The notes beneath the pieces were generated by a model. The model saw only the letters and a program-made list of their open reading frames with translations, made no database searches and was not told the DNA's origin. Positions 6,392 to 11,970 of a stretch of 12,482 nucleotides of DNA are shown here, one piece after another (position 1 is the stretch's first letter; every line of letters begins with the position of its first letter). Source of the stretch: Deltaproteobacteria bacterium. GTDB taxonomy: Bacteria > Myxococcota_A > Polyangia > Palsa-1104 > JAEUJZ01. The stretch is from contig JAGNNG010000011.1 of the NCBI GenBank assembly GCA_017990795.1, positions 1 through 12,482 of the forward strand, written 5' to 3'. The translations under genes were made by a program, and so were the position numbers.

Positions 6392-7963
6392 ATGCATAAG
6401 AACACGCGTAGGATGCTCGGCACAGCCGGTCTCTGCTTCGTCGCTGGCGTCGCAAGCTCATTGCTCGGCTGCGCTGGCAGCTGGCCGCAGGTATTAGATC
6501 CCACTGACATCGTCACCCTGAGAGAGGGCACACCGCGTATCCAGCGCGTGCGCGATCTTGGCTCTGCCCACATCGGTAAGGCTGGCCCGCTCGTCGCCGA
6601 GTCCGATGGCGTGCTAACAGTGGGTGAGCTGCTGCTAATCGAAGGCAGCGGGCTGGGTAAACAACCGACGGTGGGCATTGCTTCGCGAGCCGCCGAAGTT
6701 CGCTGGCGCACTGAAGGTGGCGGCATCGTCGTGCAGCTGCCTACCGGAACACCGTCGGGACCCCAGACGCTCTGGGTTGAAGCTGGCGGCAAGCGCGCCG
6801 AGACACAGGTGAGCATTCGACGCCTGGCAGTAGTGCTAGATGCCCGACACGGTCGGCTGCATACCGTCCAGCTAGGTGGCGAGCGGGATCAGTCATTGGC
6901 CGTGACCGCGGTAGGAACGCCGCTCGCGGTGCCAGGAGCGCGTAAGGTTGCGCTATCAGCAGATGGCAGCACGGCTTTTGTCCTGCAGCGCGATGACAGC
7001 GGCAATGACCGTATTTCAGTCGTGGATTTGGTAGCACCGCAGGGCCCACGGCTACACCTCACACGTCCGGTCCAGCACCAAGTGCATAGCCTGCTGTCCG
7101 CTGAGGGCGCGCCGGTACTAGCAGCTGTCGGTCCTGACCAGGTAACCCTGTGGGACATTCGGGAAGCGCGCCAGCCTGCAGCCTGGCCTCCGTCAGTACT
7201 GCCCGAGGGTTGCAGCGCGGCCTACGATGCGGCGCTTAGTCCGAATGGCTCCCTGCTCGCGCTGCCGATTGCAGAGAGCAACGTGGTGCAGTTTGTCAGT
7301 CTGCGCTCAGGACGGACTGCGGTCACCGCCCAAGCTGCAGGCCAAGTCTCGGCGCTGCCACAACAAAAGCAGGCGCTGCTGCAGAGTCTGCGGTTCTCGT
7401 CAGACGGTGAGACTCTGTGGCTAAGTTCTGGCGATCGACCCAGCAGCTGGCTTGGTGGCCATCAACCCACTCGACTGTTGGCGATTCAAATCGGTGCGGT
7501 CGACAAGGAGACCTCAACACGCAGCTTCACAGTGCTAAAAACCGTGGAACTTCGCGATGCTGGAGCACCACTTGATCTGGTGCTTGGAAAGTCACCACCG
7601 ATTGCCGCAGCAACGACAATTCGCACACCACCCGAGAAAGCCACGCTCTTTTTGACGACTGTAGCCTCGGCATCGTATTCGGCAGATGCAGCCGGAAGAA
7701 CCCCGCAGAGTGCGCTGCTGCGAAGCGATCTGACTGGCAATACGCAGGCGCTGTGGTCAGGTAAGGCGCTGCTGGCGGGGCTAGACACCACGCCTGACGC
7801 ACAACATACCGTCTCGGCACGGGTTAACCCGGGTGCGGCTGGGCTGTCGGTGACCCTCACCCATGTGGCCACGGGAGCATCCACATCCCTATCGCTGGGG
7901 GCCGCAGAAGTGGAAGACTTGGAGCCTGCCCGGGGTCGAGTATCGGTACTAGTTCAGCCGTAA
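6392..7963 (+). CDS. Large lipoprotein with IPT/TIG-like domain and putative beta-propeller
   Basis: A 523-residue lipoprotein. The signal peptide has a basic n-region (HKNTRR) and the lipobox SLLGC, with C27 lipidated. Residues about 72-142 look like an IPT/TIG immunoglobulin-like domain (VLTVGELLLIEGSGLG, then IVVQLPTGTPSGPQTLWVEAGGKR). The rest carries repeats typical of YVTN/WD40-like propellers: RRLAVVLDARHGRLHTVQL, KVALSADGSTAFVLQRDDSG, DAALSPNGSLLALPIAES and LRFSSDGETLWLSSGDR. Such proteins usually act at the cell surface in binding or scaffolding; no catalytic motif is seen. The frame is open from a TTG at 6350, but the ATG at 6392 gives a proper signal peptide. It starts 92 bp after the hydrolase gene with its own promoter, so it is probably a single transcription unit. 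Confidence 0.82.
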   Translation: MHKNTRRMLGTAGLCFVAGVASSLLGCAGSWPQVLDPTDIVTLREGTPRIQRVRDLGSAHIGKAGPLVAESDGVLTVGELLLIEGSGLGKQPTVGIASRAAEVRWRTEGGGIVVQLPTGTPSGPQTLWVEAGGKRAETQVSIRRLAVVLDARHGRLHTVQLGGERDQSLAVTAVGTPLAVPGARKVALSADGSTAFVLQRDDSGNDRISVVDLVAPQGPRLHLTRPVQHQVHSLLSAEGAPVLAAVGPDQVTLWDIREARQPAAWPPSVLPEGCSAAYDAALSPNGSLLALPIAESNVVQFVSLRSGRTAVTAQAAGQVSALPQQKQALLQSLRFSSDGETLWLSSGDRPSSWLGGHQPTRLLAIQIGAVDKETSTRSFTVLKTVELRDAGAPLDLVLGKSPPIAAATTIRTPPEKATLFLTTVASASYSADAAGRTPQSALLRSDLTGNTQALWSGKALLAGLDTTPDAQHTVSARVNPGAAGLSVTLTHVATGASTSLSLGAAEVEDLEPARGRVSVLVQP

Positions 7964-8045
7964 CCCCATCCTCGCGGACTAGCAACATATTGGCGCGTCG
8001 TCCGCAGGGCAGAGCTCTCAGCAACCGCGGGCTGCACACATCGCC

Positions 8046-8062
8046 TGGGGGAAAATCCCCCA
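8046..8062. repeat. 7-bp GC-rich hairpin in the 7964-8204 gap
   Basis: TGGGGGA (8046-8052) and TCCCCCA (8056-8062) are exact reverse complements around an AAA loop. It is 83 bases after the stop of the large lipoprotein gene and has no following T-run. It may be a terminator, but the distance makes this uncertain. Confidence 0.4.
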
Positions 8063-8114
8063 CCTCATAACAGCAACGAAGCCGCCTGCTCACAGCGCAG
8101 CCGGGTGGGCGCTA

Positions 8115-8143
8115 TCGACTGCCAAGCTCGGCATGTCTATTGC
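8115..8143 (+). promoter_or_regulatory. Weak promoter candidate for the amidase gene
   Basis: TCGACT (8115-8120), a 17-base spacer and TATTGC (8138-8143). The -35 match is poor. If it is used, the mRNA would start near 8150, just before the hairpin at 8153. Confidence 0.25.
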
Positions 8144-8152
8144 TGAATCAAG

Positions 8153-8199
8153 TCCTAAAGAAGAACAGATCCAAGTACTTACCCCACTTCTTTAGGAGA
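8153..8199 (+). promoter_or_regulatory. Leader stem that masks the amidase ribosome binding site
   Basis: TCCTAAAGAAG (8153-8163) and CTTCTTTAGGA (8187-8197) are exact 11-base reverse complements around a 23-base loop. The right arm contains most of the Shine-Dalgarno AGGAG (8194-8198), which lies 6 bases before the ATG at 8205. Folding would hide the ribosome binding site. In addition, GATCCAAGTACTT in the loop (8168-8180) is nearly repeated as GATCCAAGCACTT (8209-8221) just after the start codon (12 of 13 identical). This suggests translational control by a protein, temperature or a small RNA. Confidence 0.5.
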
Positions 8200-8204
8200 T
8201 ACCC

Positions 8205-9056
8205 ATGCGATCCAAGCACTTCATCGTTCTTGCCGGGCTCGGGCTCGGTCTGTCGATGGTGGCCAGCGGCTGTGGCGGGCAGCTTGAAAACAACGTCCCC
8301 GCCGACGAGAGCGAGTACGCCAGCACCTACGTCATCACCTCCTTGGCCGTCGGTGGTCAAGCGACCGTCTTTAACACCGGTGGCGTCGGCGTAAACATGC
8401 GCACCGGCGCGGGCACCGGTTACTCCGTAATCAAGACCATCCCCGAAGGAGAGACCGTCAGCATCATCGGCGGACCGACCGCTTCCTTTTGGAAAGTGCG
8501 CCACGGCACCAACGAGGGCTGGAGCCACGAAAACTTCCTCAAAGAAAAAGTGTCAGGCACCGGAGGCGGCGCGTATCCGTCTGGAATCAAGTGGGATGCG
8601 GCAAGTTCCAGCAACTACACCGCAAGCCGTGGCGCCTCAGTCAGCCGCGTCATCATTCACGATATGGAAGGCCGCTACGACGGTGCAATCTCGTGGTTCA
8701 AAAACCCTGCATCACAGGTCTCGGCTCACTACTGTATCCGCAGCAGCGACGGAGATATCACGCAGATGGTCGCTGAAGGCCACACGGCCTGGCACGCCGG
8801 CAACTGGACCTACAACCAGACGTCGATCGGCATCGAGCATGAAGGTTGGAAGTCGGATCCGGGGCGCTGGTATACCGACGCCATGTACCGTCGCTCCGGT
8901 CAGCTGACGGCAGCTATCACCAAGCGCTACGGCATCGCCGTGGACCGCACCAAGATCATCGGCCACTCCGAGGTTCCGCCGCCTAACACCCACACCGATC
9001 CGGGCACCGGCTGGGACTGGAATAAGTACATGGGCTACGTCCGAAGCTTCCGCTAG
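8205..9056 (+). CDS. Lipoprotein N-acetylmuramoyl-L-alanine amidase with SH3b domain
   Basis: A 283-residue envelope enzyme that cleaves the amide bond between N-acetylmuramic acid and the peptide stem of peptidoglycan. The signal peptide ends in a lipobox (VASGC, C23). Residues about 50-117 form a bacterial SH3 (SH3b) wall-binding domain (GVNMRTGAGTGYSVIKTI, WKVRHGTNEGWSHENFL). Residues about 128-283 form an Amidase_2/PGRP-type domain. By comparison with AmpD, zinc ligands are H152 (VIIHDMEG), H254 (IIGHSE) and D265 (NTHTDPG), with E211 (IGIEHEG) at the catalytic acid position and H263 where AmpD has lysine. The domain is complete. AGGAG 6 bases before the ATG is a strong ribosome binding site, but it sits in a stem. 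The gene is flanked by hairpins and looks monocistronic. It may serve wall recycling, division or lysis of prey. Confidence 0.93.
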   Translation: MRSKHFIVLAGLGLGLSMVASGCGGQLENNVPADESEYASTYVITSLAVGGQATVFNTGGVGVNMRTGAGTGYSVIKTIPEGETVSIIGGPTASFWKVRHGTNEGWSHENFLKEKVSGTGGGAYPSGIKWDAASSSNYTASRGASVSRVIIHDMEGRYDGAISWFKNPASQVSAHYCIRSSDGDITQMVAEGHTAWHAGNWTYNQTSIGIEHEGWKSDPGRWYTDAMYRRSGQLTAAITKRYGIAVDRTKIIGHSEVPPPNTHTDPGTGWDWNKYMGYVRSFR

Positions 9057-9086
9057 CGGCTCGTAACCTGCACAAAGTACATCGGC

Positions 9087-9139
9087 CCTCACGCTCGGCG
9101 ACAAGGCGAACAGCGCTCGCGGCGTCGTCGAGCGTGAGG
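9087..9139 (+). terminator. 16-bp hairpin after the amidase gene
   Basis: Bases 9087-9102 pair with 9124-9139: 15 Watson-Crick pairs and one G-T, around a 21-base loop, starting 30 bases after the amidase stop. The outer 11 pairs (CCTCACGCTCG with CGAGCGTGAGG) are perfect. No T-run follows. It probably ends the amidase transcript or protects its 3' end, and it could work in both directions. Confidence 0.6.
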
Positions 9140-9250
9140 TCGATGTGCTTCGATCACAATTGGGTCCAAAAGCACTGGGCGAATGTAGGTCATCCATTGA
9201 TTCGCCGCGACGCCCGCCGAGCTTTCGGTGTATCTTATCCCACAGTACAC

Positions 9251-10357
9251 ATGAGCCAAGCGATGCAGGGACGGACCAATCCAAGCGGTGTAGCGTCACG
9301 AAACCAGCAGTCCCACGAGCCCACAGTTACCGGGCTGCTGCGTGGCCGTCTCGTCGCTGTGTTGGTTGCGCTTGTAGCCTTGTGTGTGAGCCCGCAAGCC
9401 CAAGCCCAGTCAGCCCCTGCTCCAGCCACCGAGCGCTCTCCGCTGCTCTTTTTAGGAATTCAGCGTGCTGGCGGCATTGACCGCGTCGGCACCCAGCTAG
9501 TGGTTGAGCACTTGCTAGAGCGGGGCGAAGACCTGATGCAGTCGGTAACACTGACCGATATCGAGCGTCGCTGCCGTCGCGATCAGTGCCTAACCCAGCT
9601 GGCTGAGCACAATCGCGCAAGTCTGCTCCTGAGCGGCGACGTACAGTCCGTTGGCCCTAACAAAAATCTGCGCGTGATCGTGCGCCTATTCGACGCGCGC
9701 CGTCGTCAGCAGCAAGAGACCGAGAGCCTGTGCATCGACTGCGACGAGACCAAGCTCGGGATTGTGCTTAGTAACACCACCAGCGATCTGCTGCTACAGC
9801 ACCGCAAGACTACTGCAGACTTGGTTCAGCTTGAGAACCTGCTCGATGCTGCAGCCCCTCCAAACGCTCCGCTGCGACCGGTTGCTGTAAGCCCTCCGGT
9901 TCCTGCAGCTGTGGTTCCTGCAGCTGCCACTCAGCAACAGCCCGTCGCGGTGCCTGTAGTAACGCCTGCACCGCCGTTTGCACCGCCCACAGCCGTCGCG
10001 CGCGCCGAAACGAACGCCCAGCTTGCATCCCAGCTTGCCTCGCCGATTTTGAATCCAATCTCACCGTCTCAGCTTCCTCCCCGTAAGGGACTGTCGACAA
10101 AGCGCCGCGCCATCGCTGGAGTCTTCGGAGCACTTGGCTTTGGAACGCTGGCAGCCTCGGTGGTGCTCACGGCGCTAGATAAGCGCCTGGATCTAAACTA
10201 CTCGCTAAACGCTGCCGGGACGGCCTGCCAAGATCCGGCCAACGACGGCAAGAACTGCGTGATCTCGACGGTGCGTCTGTGGGCACCGGGCTACGGCTTA
10301 TCGGCGCTGCTTATCGGCGGCATGGTCTTAACCCTGGTCGTGCCCGAGAATCACTAG
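9251..10357 (+). CDS. Exported protein with Pro/Ala linker and C-terminal membrane helices, unknown function
   Basis: A 368-residue protein from the ATG at 9251. Residues 31-53 form a signal peptide or anchor (RGRLVAVLVALVALCV, then SPQAQAQS). Residues 64-185 look like a compact alpha/beta domain: a strand LLFLGIQRAGG, CRRDQCLTQLAEHNRASLLLSG, LRVIVRLFDA, and a CIDCDETKLG motif with paired cysteines. This layout resembles the periplasmic nucleotide-binding-like (FlgO/TolB-N-like) domains frequent in myxobacterial proteins, but the match is not firm. Residues 200-280 are a Pro/Ala/Gln-rich linker. Two hydrophobic segments (287-309 and 346-364) flank a cysteine-containing loop. The frame extends upstream to a GTG at 9134, but that codon lies inside the preceding hairpin. 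TATCTT at 9231-9236 suggests a transcript start close to 9243, which also favours 9251. No strong Shine-Dalgarno is present. Confidence 0.72.
   Translation: MSQAMQGRTNPSGVASRNQQSHEPTVTGLLRGRLVAVLVALVALCVSPQAQAQSAPAPATERSPLLFLGIQRAGGIDRVGTQLVVEHLLERGEDLMQSVTLTDIERRCRRDQCLTQLAEHNRASLLLSGDVQSVGPNKNLRVIVRLFDARRRQQQETESLCIDCDETKLGIVLSNTTSDLLLQHRKTTADLVQLENLLDAAAPPNAPLRPVAVSPPVPAAVVPAAATQQQPVAVPVVTPAPPFAPPTAVARAETNAQLASQLASPILNPISPSQLPPRKGLSTKRRAIAGVFGALGFGTLAASVVLTALDKRLDLNYSLNAAGTACQDPANDGKNCVISTVRLWAPGYGLSALLIGGMVLTLVVPENH
9898..9926 (+). repeat. 14-bp tandem repeat, period 15, in the Pro/Ala linker
   Basis: GGTTCCTGCAGCTG occurs at 9898-9911 and 9913-9926, in frame, producing VPAAV repeats in the linker. 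It is a short recent duplication that would change linker length. Confidence 0.8.
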
Positions 10358-10464
10358 TCAGCAGCCTCTCACATCGGCCCTTTCCAGTACGTCAGACACC
10401 ACGCATCACTTGCGTCGGCCCAAAGACCCACCAAACAAGATTCACGACCGCCGCTAGACGGTGC

Positions 10465-10494
10465 TTGACGGCCTTAAAGCGGCTCGCCTATGTT
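10465..10494 (+). promoter_or_regulatory. Sigma70-like promoter of the microcompartment operon, leaderless layout
   Basis: TTGACG (10465-10470), an 18-base spacer and TATGTT (10489-10494). The expected start point is about 10501-10502, which is the A of the ATG at 10502. No Shine-Dalgarno precedes it. The -10 element contains the upstream in-frame ATG at 10490, so that codon would not be in the transcript. Confidence 0.55.
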
Positions 10495-10501
10495 GCGGCC
10501 A

Positions 10502-10834
10502 ATGAACCTGGGCCGTGTCATCGGAACCGTCGTCGCCACGCGCAAGTACGAGGGACTAGAAGGCGTTAAGTTCCTGCTCATTCAGCCGCTGGATCATGGG
10601 CAAAAAAAGGTCGGCGATCCCATCGTGGCTGCCGACACCGTGCAGGCCGGACCCGGCGAGCTGATTTACTACGTCAACTCTCGTGAAGCGGCCCTGGCGC
10701 TGGACCCGTTCTTCGTCCCTGTTGATGCGGCCATCGTGGGTATCGTCGATGCGGTCAGCACCAAAGATGCGGATGCGGAACCCGCCAGCCGTCACTTTGC
10801 AACGTCGGCCCCAGTCAAGGGAGTGCAGCCGTGA
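10502..10834 (+). CDS. Bacterial microcompartment pentameric vertex protein (EutN/CcmL, BMC-P), copy 1
   Basis: A 110-residue shell protein. BMC-P proteins form pentamers that cap the twelve vertices of a bacterial microcompartment. Family landmarks: MNLGRVIGTVVATRKYEGL at the start, the KFLLIQPLD strand, ADTVQAGPGELIYYV, and the closing PVDAAIVGIVD. The core ends near residue 87, followed by a polar 20-residue tail with no known role. The start at 10502 is preferred to the in-frame ATG at 10490 because it matches the family N-terminus (M.LGRVIG) and because a promoter -10 element overlaps the earlier ATG. The gene is first in an operon with a second BMC-P and an aldolase, with 4-base overlaps. 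No hexamer or trimer shell gene is in view. Confidence 0.92.
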   Translation: MNLGRVIGTVVATRKYEGLEGVKFLLIQPLDHGQKKVGDPIVAADTVQAGPGELIYYVNSREAALALDPFFVPVDAAIVGIVDAVSTKDADAEPASRHFATSAPVKGVQP

Positions 10835-11109
10835 AGCTTTGCCGAGTCCTGGGCCCGGTCGTCTCAACGGCCAAGCACCCAACCTACGCTGGCCGCAAGC
10901 TCCTCGTCGTGCAGCCTGTCGACGATCGCGGTGGCGACCTTGGTAGCTCGTTTCTGGCTGTGGACGACGTGCAAGCGGGCGTCGGTGACCTCGTGCTGGT
11001 TATGCAAGAAGGCAACGGTGTGCGGCAGCTGCTGAAAATGGGTAGTCAGGTTCCCATTCGCTCGCTGATTGTCGGCATCGTGGACCAAGTGACGGTGCAG
11101 CAGCCATGA
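10831..11109 (+). CDS. Bacterial microcompartment pentameric vertex protein (EutN/CcmL, BMC-P), copy 2
   Basis: A 92-residue BMC-P protein of minimal family length. Landmarks are KLCRVLGPVVST, RKLLVVQPVD, AVDDVQAGVGDLVLVM, the EGNGVRQLL loop (close to the CcmL/EutN consensus at the pentamer pore side) and SLIVGIVDQV. It starts at GTG in a 4-base overlap (GTGA) with the first copy, and AAGGGAG (10817-10823) lies 7 bases upstream, so it has its own good ribosome binding site. It differs clearly from copy 1 in the middle and C-terminal parts, so this is an old paralogue pair rather than a recent duplication. Two BMC-P types may make homopentamers with different cargo or shell contacts. Confidence 0.92.
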   Translation: MKLCRVLGPVVSTAKHPTYAGRKLLVVQPVDDRGGDLGSSFLAVDDVQAGVGDLVLVMQEGNGVRQLLKMGSQVPIRSLIVGIVDQVTVQQP

Positions 11110-11873
11110 GCGAGCCGCGCCTACGCGCCCAGCTGGTCGACTACAGTCAGCGTCTGCATGCCCGAGGCTGGGTTGCAAACCACGACGGAAACCTCAGCGC
11201 CCGCATTGCCGATGGCCGCTTCCTGTGTACACCCACGGCAACTTCGAAGGCTGAAGTCAGTGCGGACGGCCTCCTGATCGTGGATGGCAGTGGTCAGCGC
11301 ATCACCGGTCGCAGCAAGCCCTTCGGCGAGCTGGGTTTGCATATGTGCGTATATAAAAGTCGCACCGATGTGCAGGCGGTGATCCATGCTCATCCACCCC
11401 ATGCAACGGCTCTGGCCGCTACCGGCCTAGCACTGGATCAGCCTTTTTTAGCCGAAGCTGTCGTCTCAATTGGCCCACAAGTTCCCGTCGTACCCATCAG
11501 CGCTCCCGGGCCAGCTGCAGTTGCGATGCTGGAGCCGTATGCGCCCTGGTTTGATGTCGTCATGATTGCCGGGAACGGCGTCTTTGCTTGGGGCGACAGC
11601 GTCGAACAAGCCTACCTGAGGCTAGAGCTGTGTGAGCACCTGGCACGAATCTACCTGCTGGCAAGGCCTCTGGGTGGACCTCAGCCACTGCCCGCTGCAC
11701 TGATTCCCCCACTACTTGAAGCTCGGCGCAAAGCCGGTCTGGGACCAGAGGCGCGAGGAGTACGTGCGCCCGCAATCCCGGCCCCGGCGGCCAAAGCGCA
11801 ACCTGCTGTAGCTGCAGACAAAATTGGTGACCTAATTCGGCAGGAACTAGCGGCGGCCTTAAAGCGCGGCTGA
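11106..11873 (+). CDS. Class II aldolase/adducin-family protein, probable microcompartment cargo
   Basis: A 255-residue zinc aldolase-fold protein (fuculose-phosphate aldolase/ribulose-phosphate epimerase superfamily), which normally splits a sugar phosphate into dihydroxyacetone phosphate and an aldehyde. Visible family residues are the phosphate-loop GNLSAR (N29), E75 in FGELGLH, and zinc ligands H94 and H96 in IHAHPPHA. The third zinc histidine expected in the HGV motif is replaced: the sequence reads AGNGVFAWG, with N157. The catalytic fold ends near residue 215. An Ala/Pro-rich linker (about 220-237) follows and then a short amphipathic helix, DKIGDLIRQELAAALK (238-253), with hydrophobic residues at 240, 243, 244, 248 and 252. 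That tail is typical of a BMC encapsulation peptide. The start overlaps the BMC-P gene as ATGA. Its product aldehyde could be oxidised by a compartment aldehyde dehydrogenase encoded elsewhere. Confidence 0.88.
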   Translation: MSEPRLRAQLVDYSQRLHARGWVANHDGNLSARIADGRFLCTPTATSKAEVSADGLLIVDGSGQRITGRSKPFGELGLHMCVYKSRTDVQAVIHAHPPHATALAATGLALDQPFLAEAVVSIGPQVPVVPISAPGPAAVAMLEPYAPWFDVVMIAGNGVFAWGDSVEQAYLRLELCEHLARIYLLARPLGGPQPLPAALIPPLLEARRKAGLGPEARGVRAPAIPAPAAKAQPAVAADKIGDLIRQELAAALKRG

Positions 11874-11970
11874 GCAGCAGACCTGACGTCGCAAGTTAGC
11901 CCCTGATCCGGGTATCCGGCGCGGCTGCTTTTGGTTTACTCTGGAAAGTGAATTCTTGGCGGGGCTTTGC

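Noticed and set aside
9134..9250. N-terminal extension of the 9251 gene from GTG at 9134
   Set aside because: The GTG lies within the right arm of the 16-bp hairpin and would place a 70-residue polar stretch before the signal peptide.
8712..9299. 195-codon minus-strand ORF
   Set aside because: It is antisense to the complete amidase domain and crosses the terminator-like hairpin; a GC-driven shadow.
10490..10501. ATG at 10490 as start of the first BMC-P gene
   Set aside because: It falls in a likely -10 element and adds MLRP before the conserved family start; still possible if a promoter lies further upstream.
11874..11970. Possible terminator between aldolase and permease (CCGG-GTAT-CCGG followed later by a short T-run)
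   Set aside because: The stem is only 4 bp and the T-run is not adjacent, so it cannot be supported.
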